A stretch of 64,000 nt of DNA from Hymenobacter sp. YIM 151500-1 (GCF_025979885.1 NZ_CP110139.1:4670001-4734000), one strand, 5' to 3'; shown: positions 17,001 through 26,236, numbered from the stretch's first letter. The notes: generated by a model from the sequence alone, not told the origin. A program made the numbers and translations.

Positions 17001-19844
17001 ATGAAAAGATTATTACTGCTTGTGCTGCTGGTCCTGACCGGACTGGCGGCAGCCGCCCAGTCGGGTGGCACCTTGTCGGTTTCCGGGCGCGTGCTCAACG
17101 CCACCGGGGAGCCCGTGCCAGGCGCCACGGTGCTGGAAAAAGGCACCAACAACGGCACGGCCACTAACAGCGACGGGCAGTTTGTGCTGGAGGTGAAGCC
17201 CGACGCCACGCTTATTTTTTCGGGCATTGGGTTTGTAGCCCAGCAGGTGCCCGTGCAGGAGCGCAATACCTTCACCGTCACGCTGCAAGTCGGCGCCACC
17301 GACCTGAGCGAGGTAGTGGTAACCGGGTCCCGGGCCACCGAAGGGCGCTCCAACATCCAGACCACGGCTCCGGTAGACGTCATTTCGGCCCGTGAAATCC
17401 GGGCCTTTGCCCAAACCGATGTGGGGCAGGTGCTGACGTTTACGGCGCCTTCGTTCCAGAGCAGCCGCCAAACCATTGCCGACGGCACCGACCACCTCGA
17501 CCCCGCCTCCCTGCGCGGCCTGGGCCCCGACCAGGTGCTGGTACTGGTGAACGGCAAGCGCCGCCACAACCAGGCCCTCGTAAACGTGAACGGCACCGTG
17601 GGCCGCGGCTCAGTGGGCACCGACCTGAACACCATTCCGGTGGCCAGCATCAAGCGCATTGAGGTGCTGCGCGACGGCGCGGCGGCCCTCTACGGCTCCG
17701 ACGCCATTGCCGGCGTTATCAACGTGCAGCTCAAGGACGACACCACCGGCGTAACGGCCAGCTCCACTGCGGGCCAGACCGTGGAAAGTGACGGGGAGCT
17801 ATTTCAGGCGGATGCCAACGTAGGCCTGGGCCTGGGTGGCCGGGGCTTTGTGGACCTGAGCGGACAGTTTCTGAACCGGGGCTACACCAACCGCAGCGGC
17901 GTGGACACGGCCCCGCTCATCTACCTCGGCGACAACAACGGCAACTACCCCGCTAACGCCAACACGCCCGCCCTGCGCGAGCAGCTAAAGCGCCGCGACG
18001 ATGCCCTGGTGGCCGAACGCGGCTACGACCGCCGCAACCTGCGCTTCGGCAACTCGGAGCAGCGCAACTACGGCGGCTTCCTGAACGCCGGCTTCACCCT
18101 GAGCCGCAGCTTGGGCCTGGAAGCTTACCTCACGGCCGGCCTGATGCGCCGCGAAGGCAAAGCTGCCGGTTTTGCCCGCCTGCCCGGCCGCTTCAGCGCC
18201 CAAAACGACTCTACCTACTATCCCAACGGCTTCCTGCCCTTCATCGAGCCTACTATCATCGACCGGTCGGTGCTGGCGGGGGTGCGAGGCCAGGTGCTGG
18301 GCTTCGGCTGGGACCTGAGCAACGTGTGGGGCTCCAACTCCATGGAGTTCAACGTGACCAACTCCGTGAATGCCTCCCTGCCCCTGGGCACCAGCCCGCG
18401 CAATTTCTACGCCGGCCGCATCTACTTCCGCCAGAACACCACCAACCTGAGCTTTACGCGGCAGTTCCGCGACCTGAGCGGCGTGGAGTCGGTGAGCATT
18501 GCCTTCGGCGGCGAGTTTCGGGAAGATGAGTATGAGATTGGAGCGGGTGAGCCGGACTCGTACCGGAACGGCGGCCGCATTGCGCGCACCGGCACGGCCG
18601 CCAATGGCTCGCCGGTGTTAGGGCCGGCCGCGGCCGGAGCACAGGTGTTTCCGGGGTTTCAGCCCAGCAACGAGCTGAACCGCACGCGCACCAACGTGGC
18701 CGGCTACGCCGAAATTGAAAGCGACATCACCCCGCGCCTGCTGGTGAGCTTGTCTGGCCGCGCCGAAAACTACTCCGACTTCGGCAGCAACGTGAGTGGC
18801 CGCCTGGGTGTCCGCTTCAACTTCCTCAACGACGTGGCCCTGCGCGGCAACATCAGCAACGGGTTCCGGGCGCCCTCCTTGCAGCAGCGCTACTTCACCA
18901 ACCAAAGCACCCAGTTTGTGCAGGGCGCCCCCCAAACCGTACTGACGGCCAACAACGAAAACCCCATTGTGCGGCAGTTTGGCGTAGGCTCTCTAAAGCA
19001 GGAAACCTCGAAAAACTACAGCCTGGGCCTAACGGCGCGCATTGCGCGCACGGCCACGCTTACCGTGGACGCCTACCAGATTGACATCGATGACCGGATT
19101 GCGCTCAGCACCCAGTTTAACCGCACCAACCCGCTGGTAGCAGGCTACCTGAATGCAGCCGGAGCCACCGAGGTGGGCATCGTGCAGTTCTTTGCCAACG
19201 CCATCAATACCCGCACCCGCGGCATCGACATCGTGGCCAACGAGCGGCTGACCATAGGCGCAAAAAGTACCCTGAACCTGACGGCGGCGGCCAACCTCAC
19301 GGAAACCGAGGTGCGCTCCGTAAACGTCCCCAGTCAGCTGGCCGACCCCGTTCTGCGCACCATCTTCTTTGACCGGCAGCAAACCGGCCGCCTCGAAGAC
19401 GCGCAGCCCCGCAGCAAAATTGTGCTGGCCGCCAACTACACCCTGGGCAAGCTGGGCCTGGAGCTGCGCACCGTGCGCTTCGGCGAAGTAGTGTTTCGCG
19501 ACGCCCGCGTGAACCCCGAGCCCACGGCCGCCAACCCCAACCCGTTCCTGTTCTCCAGCATCGACCAGACGTTCTCGGCCAAGTGGGTTACCGACGCCAC
19601 CCTGACGTTTCAGCTGCTGCGCCAGCTCCAGCTGGCCGTGGGGGCCAATAACATCTTTGACGTCTACCCCGACCAGTACCGCATCAACCCCCGCAACAAC
19701 CCCAACAACTTTGCCGTGGACGGCACCAGCTACGTTTCCAACCTCGACAACACCAACCGCGGCCGGACCCTCTACAACCCCAACCAGTTCGGCTTCAACG
19801 GCGCCTTCTACTTCGCCCGCCTGAACCTGACCGTGGGCAAGTAG
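17001..19844 (+). CDS. TonB-dependent outer-membrane receptor, paralogue 2
   Basis: 947 residues: signal peptide 1-20 (ending AAAAQ), a carboxypeptidase-regulatory-like domain (SVSGRVLNATGEPVPGATV), a plug (RIEVLRDGAAALYGSDAIAG) and a beta-barrel with NQFGFNGAFYFARLNLTVGK at the end. It is a clear paralogue of the receptor at 11074-13863; the two enclose the AEC and DctA transporter genes and an ompA remnant. It most likely imports a related but distinct substrate. The last residues VGK extend past the usual terminal aromatic. A compact palindrome ends the gene. Confidence 0.9.
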   Translation: MKRLLLLVLLVLTGLAAAAQSGGTLSVSGRVLNATGEPVPGATVLEKGTNNGTATNSDGQFVLEVKPDATLIFSGIGFVAQQVPVQERNTFTVTLQVGATDLSEVVVTGSRATEGRSNIQTTAPVDVISAREIRAFAQTDVGQVLTFTAPSFQSSRQTIADGTDHLDPASLRGLGPDQVLVLVNGKRRHNQALVNVNGTVGRGSVGTDLNTIPVASIKRIEVLRDGAAALYGSDAIAGVINVQLKDDTTGVTASSTAGQTVESDGELFQADANVGLGLGGRGFVDLSGQFLNRGYTNRSGVDTAPLIYLGDNNGNYPANANTPALREQLKRRDDALVAERGYDRRNLRFGNSEQRNYGGFLNAGFTLSRSLGLEAYLTAGLMRREGKAAGFARLPGRFSAQNDSTYYPNGFLPFIEPTIIDRSVLAGVRGQVLGFGWDLSNVWGSNSMEFNVTNSVNASLPLGTSPRNFYAGRIYFRQNTTNLSFTRQFRDLSGVESVSIAFGGEFREDEYEIGAGEPDSYRNGGRIARTGTAANGSPVLGPAAAGAQVFPGFQPSNELNRTRTNVAGYAEIESDITPRLLVSLSGRAENYSDFGSNVSGRLGVRFNFLNDVALRGNISNGFRAPSLQQRYFTNQSTQFVQGAPQTVLTANNENPIVRQFGVGSLKQETSKNYSLGLTARIARTATLTVDAYQIDIDDRIALSTQFNRTNPLVAGYLNAAGATEVGIVQFFANAINTRTRGIDIVANERLTIGAKSTLNLTAAANLTETEVRSVNVPSQLADPVLRTIFFDRQQTGRLEDAQPRSKIVLAANYTLGKLGLELRTVRFGEVVFRDARVNPEPTAANPNPFLFSSIDQTFSAKWVTDATLTFQLLRQLQLAVGANNIFDVYPDQYRINPRNNPNNFAVDGTSYVSNLDNTNRGRTLYNPNQFGFNGAFYFARLNLTVGK

Positions 19845-19878
19845 GCCGTCCTGTTGCTTGGCTTTTGCTGTGCTGCTA

Positions 19879-19927
19879 CTGAGGCTGTTTAGGAAGTCAC
19901 CCAAGGTGACTTGCTAAACAGCCTCAG
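19879..19927. repeat. Minimal palindrome of repeat family A, acting as terminator
   Basis: CTGAGGCTGTTTAGGAAGTC pairs with GACTTGCTAAACAGCCTCAG around ACCCAAGGT (one mismatch). It contains only the terminal inverted repeats of family A without the usual 100-bp core, and sits 35 bp after a receptor stop codon. Confidence 0.75.
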
Positions 19928-20000
19928 TTATTTATTTCATTGCCAGGCAACGCTCAGGGGCAGAGCACTATCTGACGCATGAAACCAACGGTATAAGCTA

Positions 20001-21182
20001 ATGAAGCGTTTTGTCTCGTGTTTGATTGTACTGAGTGTAGTGCTCACTACCGGGCGTAGCAGCTGGGCGCAGGGCTACGACCAGCTATTGCAGGAGGCCG
20101 CCGGACTACTGGGGCAGAAAAACTACTGCGCTGCTACCGACCTCTTCACGCGCGCCTTCGCCGACAGCACCAAGACCGGGCCTTACGACCTGTATGCCGG
20201 CGCGGCAGCCGCGGCCCATTGTCCGGGCAAGGAACCACTAGCCCTGCACTGGCTGCTCCGCCTGCCGCGGCACCCTAACCTCGCTGTTACGCCCCGCGAC
20301 GTGGACAACATGGCCAAGGATGAGGGAATGGCCGCTCTGCACGCCGCACCGGAATGGACACGCTTCATTACGCAGATGCGGGGCGTTGCGGCCGAACGGG
20401 AAGCCGCCGCCCGCCGCGCCTCGGCACAGTGGTTGACCGATACCCGGAAGCGCGCCCTGGCACCGGCCGAGGCCAAGGGCCGTTACCGCGCCGCCGCGCC
20501 GGGTTTTGCCATGTACTACGCTCCCGTCGATACGGTGCAGGTGCCCTACCTGGTGTACGTGCCGCGCAGCTACCAGCCCGCCACGGCCGCGCCCCTGCTG
20601 GTGTATTTGCACGGCGGCATTGTGAGCACCCCGCAGTTTCAGCACCAGGACCCCGATGTGGCGGAGGAGCCCATCTTCGCCGCCGCCGACCGGCAGCAGG
20701 CTTTGGTGCTTTACCCGTTCGGGCGCAAGTCGTTCGGGTGGTTGCAGCAGCAGGCGGCTCTTACCAACATTCTGCGCATGGTGGCGCAAGTAAAAGCCCG
20801 CTACCACGTGGATGCCCGGCGCGTGTACCTGGGCGGCATGTCGAACGGCGGCACGGCGGCCTTCTGGTTTGCCTGCCAGCAGCCCGCCGGGTTTGCCGGC
20901 TTCTATGCCTTGTCGGCCATGCCCACCAGCCAACTGGGTTCTTTGAACTTCAAACAGCTAAGCGGCAACGCGCCGATGTATTCACTGAATGCAGAAGATG
21001 ATCAGGTGTTTGCCTACCAGAAGGTGCAGGCTATTTACGAGCAGCACCGCGCCCAGGCCTCGCAGTGGCACTTCCTGACGAGGCCCAGCGGCGGCCACGG
21101 CTTCCTCTATGGCCCCGACGGCCCGGTCGCCCTGCACGAGCTGCTTACCCGGCTTATGGCTCCTTATAAAGTAATCCGGTAA
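20001..21182 (+). CDS. Secreted alpha/beta-hydrolase (esterase / depolymerase-like)
   Basis: 393 residues with a signal peptide (cut near SWAQ). Residues about 25-90 are helical with TPR character (LLQEAAGLLGQKNYCAATDLF). From about 180 comes an alpha/beta-hydrolase: VYVPRSYQPATAAPLLVYLH with the oxyanion HGG, the nucleophile elbow GGMSNGG with Ser near residue 281, an acid in NAEDDQVF near 333 and the histidine in GGHGF near 365. The triad order fits esterases of the PHB-depolymerase/feruloyl-esterase type. It probably hydrolyses esters outside the inner membrane; the substrate is unknown. It is monocistronic and convergent with an alcohol dehydrogenase gene. Confidence 0.8.
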   Translation: MKRFVSCLIVLSVVLTTGRSSWAQGYDQLLQEAAGLLGQKNYCAATDLFTRAFADSTKTGPYDLYAGAAAAAHCPGKEPLALHWLLRLPRHPNLAVTPRDVDNMAKDEGMAALHAAPEWTRFITQMRGVAAEREAAARRASAQWLTDTRKRALAPAEAKGRYRAAAPGFAMYYAPVDTVQVPYLVYVPRSYQPATAAPLLVYLHGGIVSTPQFQHQDPDVAEEPIFAAADRQQALVLYPFGRKSFGWLQQQAALTNILRMVAQVKARYHVDARRVYLGGMSNGGTAAFWFACQQPAGFAGFYALSAMPTSQLGSLNFKQLSGNAPMYSLNAEDDQVFAYQKVQAIYEQHRAQASQWHFLTRPSGGHGFLYGPDGPVALHELLTRLMAPYKVIR

Positions 21183-21312
21183 CGAAAGCTGCCTAAGAAC
21201 CAACACATTCGGAGCGCAGACTAGGCAGCGCAACGGCTCTGCGTGCGGCACGGCAGTTGGGTTGGCTTATCTAATGGGTGCTGGCCTGGCTGTGAGCGGG
21301 CGTCCGGACCAT

Positions 21313-21351
21313 AAAAAACGGCCTCATCGCCAAGTGGTGAGGCCGTTTTTT
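21313..21351. terminator. Bidirectional terminator between convergent genes
   Basis: A 14-bp perfect stem AAAAAACGGCCTCA/TGAGGCCGTTTTTT with an 11-nt loop has A and T runs on both sides. It serves the rightward esterase and the leftward alcohol dehydrogenase. Confidence 0.85.
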
Positions 21352-21372
21352 GTGCTCGGTATTCCGGATTCC

Positions 21373-22395
21373 TTATAGATTCATGTCGAGCACGATGCGG
21401 TAGTGGGCCTTGCCGGAGCGCAGGTGGTCCATGGCGGCATTAGCCTCGCTCATGGGAAAGTGCTCGGTTAGGGGCTTGATGCCGTGCTGAGCGGCAAAGC
21501 GCAGCATCTTGTCGGTTTGGGCGCGGTTGCCGTTGGGCGAGGCGCCCACCGACTGGTTGCCCAGCAGCAGCGGAAACACGGCCACCGGAATGGGCTCCAG
21601 CACGGCCCCCACGATGTGCAGCTTGCCGTTGGGCTTGAGCATGGCGATGATGTCGTTCCAGTCGAGCGACACGTTGGCCGTAATCAGCAGAAAGTCGAAG
21701 GTGCGGGCTAGTTTTTTCAGCTCGGCGGCATCGGTGCTCGAAGCGGTGCGGGTGGCCCCGAAGGAGCGGGCTTCCTCCATTTTGTTTGGGCTGGAGGTGA
21801 AGGCCGTAACGTCGCAGCCCCAGGCCTTCAGGAACATAATGGCCATGTGGCCCAGGCCGCCGATGCCGAACACGCCCACCCGGTCAGTCGGCTTTACGTA
21901 GTCGAGCAGAGGAGCAAACACCGTGACGCCGCCGCACAGCAGCGGGCCGGCATCGGCGGGCTCTACGCCGTCCGGAATGGGGACGGCCCAGAGCCAGTGG
22001 CTGCGCACCTGCTGGGCAAAGGCCCCGTGCCGCCCGATAATGGTAGGCTGCCCGCTGGTGCACATCTGCTGGTTGCCTTGCAGGCAAGGGTCACAGTGCA
22101 GGCAGCTGCTGGCGTTCCAGCCCACGCCCACCCGCTGACCGATGTGCAGGCCTTTCTTCTCGGCTGTTTCGCCTAGGCCCACAATGCGGCCGATGGCCTC
22201 GTGGCCGGGAACGAACGGGTAGGTGCTGATGCCCCACTCATTGTCCAGCATCGACAGGTCGGAGTGGCAGATGCCGCAGTACTCCACGGCAATGTCTACT
22301 TCCTCGGCACCGAGAGGGCCGGGGTCGTAGCTAAACGGTTCGAGGAGGCCGTGAGCCTCCTTGGCAGCCATTGCTTTTACTTCAGCCATTGGCAT
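21373..22395 (-). CDS. Zinc-dependent NAD(P) alcohol dehydrogenase (CAD/YahK-like)
   Basis: 340 residues of the medium-chain dehydrogenase family. Catalytic zinc ligands are C40 and H65 (GICHSD, PGHEAIG) and the cysteine in GPLLCGGVTV. The structural zinc site is C98, C101, C104 and C112. The Rossmann motif is GIGGLGHMA, followed by a Ser/Pro-rich turn as in NADP-preferring members. It likely reduces aldehydes or oxidises primary alcohols in the cytoplasm. The start may be the first Met or the one two codons later. Another Met (residue 9) is closer to the domain, but no ribosome-binding site decides. Confidence 0.88.
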   Translation of the reverse strand: MPMAEVKAMAAKEAHGLLEPFSYDPGPLGAEEVDIAVEYCGICHSDLSMLDNEWGISTYPFVPGHEAIGRIVGLGETAEKKGLHIGQRVGVGWNASSCLHCDPCLQGNQQMCTSGQPTIIGRHGAFAQQVRSHWLWAVPIPDGVEPADAGPLLCGGVTVFAPLLDYVKPTDRVGVFGIGGLGHMAIMFLKAWGCDVTAFTSSPNKMEEARSFGATRTASSTDAAELKKLARTFDFLLITANVSLDWNDIIAMLKPNGKLHIVGAVLEPIPVAVFPLLLGNQSVGASPNGNRAQTDKMLRFAAQHGIKPLTEHFPMSEANAAMDHLRSGKAHYRIVLDMNL

Positions 22396-22462
22396 AAGAA
22401 AAGTTAAGTAGGTGAGAAATTAAGAAGCAGCGGTTGGCGGTAGCTGGTACAGCGTCTGGCCC

Positions 22463-22574
22463 CTGTAGCGACGCTACCCTTGGCGTCTCGTCGTCCGCGC
22501 CACTAGAACGGTAATCGTTCCGACGCTGAGACGCGGACCGCAGAAAGGCGTGGCCACAGGGCACGTCGCTACAG
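22463..22574. repeat. Palindromic repeat family B, copy 1
   Basis: Outer arms CTGTAGCGACG/CGTCGCTACAG enclose nested inverted words GCGTCTC/GAGACGC and GTCCGCG/CGCGGAC. The segment ACCCTTGGCGTCTCG and the closing CCGCGCC recur in altered form at 56014-56060. Confidence 0.65.
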
Positions 22575-22600
22575 CAACCTGACTAACTGGTTAGCTACCA

Positions 22601-22796
22601 AAGCTGTTTAGGAAGTCATATAAAACATACCGGACCGTCCTGCTGAGTGCAGGCGCAGCCGAAGGCGAAGCATCTCTACCGCTTCGTTGCTGATAGCCGT
22701 TTCGCCCGTACGAGTAGAGTTACCCCCGGTAGAGATGCTTCGACTCCGGCTGCGCCTGCGCTCAGCAGGACGGTCCATCAACTTTCTAAACAGCTT
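22601..22796. repeat. Palindromic repeat family A, copy 3
   Basis: Ends AAGCTGTTTAGGAAGT and ACTTTCTAAACAGCTT; inner arms GGACCGTCCTGCTGAG and CTCAGCAGGACGGTCC plus GAAGCATCTCTACCG and its near complement CGGTAGAGATGCTTC. At 196 bp it is the longest copy, with an extra GCAGGCGCAGCC block. The remaining DNA to 22992 shows no gene. Confidence 0.85.
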
Positions 22797-22992
22797 CAAC
22801 TCTACTAGCTTCTAAGGTGTTTCACTCCTAAACGAGGGGGTGCAGCTGGCAGTTACTTGCTGCATCTACCGGCTGCCTTGTTCTGGCTGGCGCGGCGCCG
22901 GGCCGCTCGGGCGCAGGAGCCAGGCTGGGTTTCTCGGCCAAACGGGTGGCCTCTGCTGGCAGCCCGGCCGCTGACGAGGGGAAGTATAAGCC

Positions 22993-24030
22993 CTACTTCC
23001 CCGTCGTCGTCGAGTTCGAGTCCAGAATCTTGAGCAGCTCGTTCAGTTTCGGCGTCAGAATGATTTCGGTGCGGCGGTTCAGGGCTTTGTTGGGGGGCGT
23101 GTCGTTTGGGGCGACGGGCACGTACTGGCTGCGGCCCGAGGCCGTGACGCGGGCCGGGGCCACGCCGCCCGCCGTGAGCAGGCGGGCAATTTCGGTGGCG
23201 CGCAGCACGCTCAGGTCCCAGTTGTCCTGCATGGCGCCGGCTGGGCGGCTGAATGGCACGTTGTCGGTGTGGCCTTCAATCACCACGTTCACGTCGGGCT
23301 GGGTGTTGAGCACGGCGGCCAGCTGCTTCAGCGCCTCCTGGCCCTTGGGGTCCACCTTCGTCGAGCCCGACTTAAACAAGAGCTGCTCCGACAGCGACAC
23401 GTACACCTTACCGTCCTTCATCTGCACCTGCAAGTCGGTGCCCTGAAAGCCGCGCAGGGCGGCGGCCACGCTGGTGCGCAGGTCGTTCACGGCCCGGTCT
23501 TTTTCGGCCAGGGCCGTGGTAAGCTCGGCCAGCTTGGCCTCGCGGGTCGTCAGGTCCTGGGTCAGCTTGTCGATGTCGGCGCGGCTTTTCTTCAGGTTGG
23601 TGTCCAGCTCGCCCAGCTCGGCTTCGCGGCGGGCCAGGTCCTTGGCTACTTTGTTGTAGTCGGCCGATTTATCGGCCATGGCCCGGTCGGAGTTTTTCAG
23701 CAGCCGGTCGTAGGAGTCGGTGAGCTGGGCGTAGAGCTGCTGGGTGCGGCGCAAGTTGCGGCCGGTGGCAGTGGAGTCGTCCTGGAGGCGGCGGGCTTGC
23801 AGGCGCAGCTCGGTTAGCTCGTCGGTGGCTTTTTTCAGCTCCGCCACCGCCTGGCGCTGCTGGCGCTCCACGTCGGCGCGGGCCTGCTCGGTGGCGGCCT
23901 GCCGGGCTTTCAGGTCGTCGTATTTCTTGGAAGCCACGCAGCCGGGCAGGGCCGTAGCCGCCGTAAGGAGCACTCCAGCCAGAGCGAAAGAGGAAAAGTT
24001 TTTCACAGAAAAAACACGTTTCAGCACCAA
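22993..24030 (-). CDS. OmpA-family peptidoglycan-associated lipoprotein with coiled coil
   Basis: 345 residues. A signal peptide ends in the lipobox LPGC with the acylated Cys at residue 31. Residues about 40-195 are charged and heptad-rich (coiled coil: LARREAELGELDTNLKKSRA). Residues about 210-330 are an OmpA C-terminal domain with VVIEGHTDNVPF, the helix DNWDLSVLRATEIARLL and NRRTEIIL, close to MotB-type cell-wall binders. It probably tethers the outer membrane to peptidoglycan. A second, deleted copy lies at 16686-16940. It is transcribed divergently from accD. Confidence 0.85.
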   Translation of the reverse strand: MVLKRVFSVKNFSSFALAGVLLTAATALPGCVASKKYDDLKARQAATEQARADVERQQRQAVAELKKATDELTELRLQARRLQDDSTATGRNLRRTQQLYAQLTDSYDRLLKNSDRAMADKSADYNKVAKDLARREAELGELDTNLKKSRADIDKLTQDLTTREAKLAELTTALAEKDRAVNDLRTSVAAALRGFQGTDLQVQMKDGKVYVSLSEQLLFKSGSTKVDPKGQEALKQLAAVLNTQPDVNVVIEGHTDNVPFSRPAGAMQDNWDLSVLRATEIARLLTAGGVAPARVTASGRSQYVPVAPNDTPPNKALNRRTEIILTPKLNELLKILDSNSTTTGK

Positions 24031-24186
24031 AAACGAGGCCTGCCAGTCTACAGCCGGCTACCCCGCGGCAAGGTACGGGCCCGGCGCTGCATCGTGCAAG
24101 CTACAGGCGCCGTAAACAGCTGCCACCAGCCCGCACCAGCTGCCAGCGGCCTGGGATGAGGCACTGGTGTAGTTCCGGGATTCGGC

Positions 24187-24194
24187 TACTTTTG
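24187..24194 (+). promoter_or_regulatory. -7 promoter box of accD
   Basis: TACTTTTG fits TAnnTTTG and would give a leader of about 120 nt before the accD ATG. A -33 TTG is not evident. Confidence 0.4.
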
Positions 24195-24320
24195 TGCGTT
24201 TGGGTAGGACGGGCTGGTTATGTACCGCCGGGCCCGCGCCGGTAGCCGGACCGAAACCCCGCGGGCCTGCTTACCTTTACCTGCTCACCTCTCGTTACCA
24301 CTACTTTTAATTTTCCTCGC

Positions 24321-25211
24321 ATGTCTTGGTTTAAGCGCGTAGAGAAAGGCATCGTCACGCCCACGGAGCAGAAGAAGGAGACGCCCGACGGCCTGTGGTA
24401 CAAGTGCCCCGAGTGTAAAACCGTAGCCACCATGGCCGAGCACAAGCGCCTGCTCTTCACGTGCGCCAAGTGCAACCACCACGACCGGATTGACGCCGCC
24501 GAGTACTTCGACTTCCTGTTCGACAACCACGAGTACACCGAGCTGGACGCCGACCTGCGCTCGGCCGACCCGCTCCATTTCGTAGATACCAAGGCCTATC
24601 CGCAGCGCGTAGCGGCCACCGAGAAGAGCACCGGCCTGCGGGACGCCGTGCGCTCGGCCCACGGCCAGCTCAACGGCCTGGGCCTGGTGGTAGCCTGCAT
24701 GGACTTCAAATTCATTGGCGGCTCCATGGGCTCGGTGGTGGGCGAGAAAATTGCCCGCGCCATCGACTACGCCCGCCAGCACCGCCTGCCCTTCCTGATG
24801 ATTTCGCGCTCCGGCGGGGCCCGCATGATGGAGGCCGGCTACTCGCTTATGCAGATGGCCAAGACTTCGGCCAAGCTGGCCCTGCTGTCGGAAGCCGGCC
24901 TGCCCTATATTTCTCTGCTCACCGACCCTACCACCGGCGGTGTTACGGCCTCCTTCGCCATGCTCGGCGACTTCAACATTGCCGAGCCGGGGGCTTTGAT
25001 TGGCTTTGCCGGGCCCCGCGTCATCAAGGAAACTATCGGCAAGGACCTGCCCAAGGGGTTTCAGAGCGCGGAGTTTGTGCTGGAGCACGGTTTTCTTGAC
25101 TTCATCGTGGACCGCAAGGAGCTCAAGCAGCGCCTCACCGACCTGCTCACCATGCTGCGCCCGGCCGAAGTACCGGTGCCGGAACCGGTAGCGGCCTCCG
25201 TGGCCGTGTAA
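24321..25211 (+). CDS. accD: Acetyl-CoA carboxylase carboxyltransferase subunit beta
   Basis: 296 residues, the usual AccD length. It opens with MSWFKRVEKGI, then a four-cysteine zinc ribbon (C29, C32, C48, C51) that binds nucleic acid in E. coli AccD. The crotonase-like carboxyltransferase core shows GLVVACMDFKFIGGSMGSVV, SGGARMMEAGYSLMQMA and the oxyanion turn TDPTTGGVTASFAM. With AccA it transfers CO2 from biotin to acetyl-CoA, the committed step of fatty-acid synthesis, in the cytoplasm. It is monocistronic here with a strong terminator; accA is not in the window. Confidence 0.97.
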   Translation: MSWFKRVEKGIVTPTEQKKETPDGLWYKCPECKTVATMAEHKRLLFTCAKCNHHDRIDAAEYFDFLFDNHEYTELDADLRSADPLHFVDTKAYPQRVAATEKSTGLRDAVRSAHGQLNGLGLVVACMDFKFIGGSMGSVVGEKIARAIDYARQHRLPFLMISRSGGARMMEAGYSLMQMAKTSAKLALLSEAGLPYISLLTDPTTGGVTASFAMLGDFNIAEPGALIGFAGPRVIKETIGKDLPKGFQSAEFVLEHGFLDFIVDRKELKQRLTDLLTMLRPAEVPVPEPVAASVAV

Positions 25212-25242
25212 GCAGACCACGTTTTTTCGGCAAGCTTTTTGG

Positions 25243-25287
25243 AAAAAGCCCGTCAGACGAGCAGTGGACGCGTCTGACGGGCTTTTT
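25243..25287 (+). terminator. Terminator of accD
   Basis: A 17-bp perfect stem AAAAAGCCCGTCAGACG/CGTCTGACGGGCTTTTT with an 11-nt loop and a T-run. Confidence 0.9.
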
Positions 25288-25429
25288 CTGTGGTTGCCCT
25301 TCTTTTCAGCTCAGCACTAGGGCGCTATATCCGGTGGGGCGTGGTAAGCCAACTTTTTCAGGTCAACTCCAGTAAGAACCTGCGTCAACCGACATTTCTC
25401 CCTTACTTCTCTCACCTAGTTTCAACACG

Positions 25430-26173
25430 ATGACTTCTCGTACTTCTCTCTTGACCCTGCTCATGGCCCTGGTGCTGTTCATCAGCTCCTGCGCCTCTTC
25501 GCAACAAACCACCAACTCCGGCAACCTGCCTGACGGCAACGGCACGGGAGCCCGCAAAACGGGCGTGAGCCGCACAGCCAAAGGCGGGGCCATTGGGGCC
25601 GGCGCCGGAGCTGCTGCCGGAGCCGTATTGGGCCGCGTAATCGGTGGCAAATCGGGTACGGCCGCTGGCGCCATCATTGGGGCCGCCGTGGGCGGTACGG
25701 GTGGGGCCCTCATCGGCCGCCGCATGGACAAGCAGGCCGAAGAACTGCAGCGCGACATGCAGAACGCTAAAGTAGAGCGCGTGGGCGAAGGCATCAAAAT
25801 CACCTTCGACTCGGGCATTCTGTTCGACACCAACAAGAGCGACCTGCGCCCGGCTTCAATGAGCGAGATTCAGAAAATGGCTGAAATCCTCAAGAAGTAT
25901 CCCGACACCAACATCCTCGTGGAAGGCCACACCGACAACACCGGCACCGACGCCATCAACAACCCCTTGTCGGAGCGCCGGGCTCAGGCCGTAGCCAACT
26001 ACACCATAGCTCAGGGAGTTGAAGCCGGCCGGATTCAAACCAAAGGGCTGGGCTCGTCGGACCCCATTGCCGACAACACCACCGAGGCCGGCCGCCAGGC
26101 CAACCGCCGCGTGGAAGTGGCCATCTTCGCCAATGAGAAAATGAAAAAGGCTGCCGAAGAAGGCCGTCTGTAA
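25430..26173 (+). CDS. OmpA-family lipoprotein with glycine zipper, tandem copy 1
   Basis: 247 residues. Lipobox ISSC with Cys at residue 21. Residues about 50-100 are a glycine zipper (GAIGAGAGAAAGAVLGRVIG, ending GALIGRRMDKQ) likely to insert in or oligomerise at a membrane. Residues about 115-240 are an OmpA domain with ITFDSGILFDTNKSDL, ILVEGHTDNTGTD and NRRVEVAI. It is predicted to anchor in the outer membrane and bind peptidoglycan. It is nearly identical in architecture to the next gene (26555-27262); each copy has its own terminator, so the duplicates are separate transcription units. Confidence 0.88.
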   Translation: MTSRTSLLTLLMALVLFISSCASSQQTTNSGNLPDGNGTGARKTGVSRTAKGGAIGAGAGAAAGAVLGRVIGGKSGTAAGAIIGAAVGGTGGALIGRRMDKQAEELQRDMQNAKVERVGEGIKITFDSGILFDTNKSDLRPASMSEIQKMAEILKKYPDTNILVEGHTDNTGTDAINNPLSERRAQAVANYTIAQGVEAGRIQTKGLGSSDPIADNTTEAGRQANRRVEVAIFANEKMKKAAEEGRL

Positions 26174-26204
26174 GCTTCTTACCGCAGCTTCAGCTGATTT
26201 TTTT

Positions 26205-26236
26205 AAAAGGCTACTCGCAGGAGTAGCCTTTTTTTA
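26205..26236 (+). terminator. Terminator of OmpA tandem copy 1
   Basis: An 11-bp stem AAAAGGCTACT/AGTAGCCTTTT with loop CGCAGG, then T's. The remaining DNA to 26554 shows no further gene. Confidence 0.85.

Noticed and set aside
21373..22395. Quinone oxidoreductase instead of alcohol dehydrogenase
   Set aside because: Both zinc sites are complete, with C40, H65 and the C98/C101/C104/C112 set, which quinone oxidoreductases lack.
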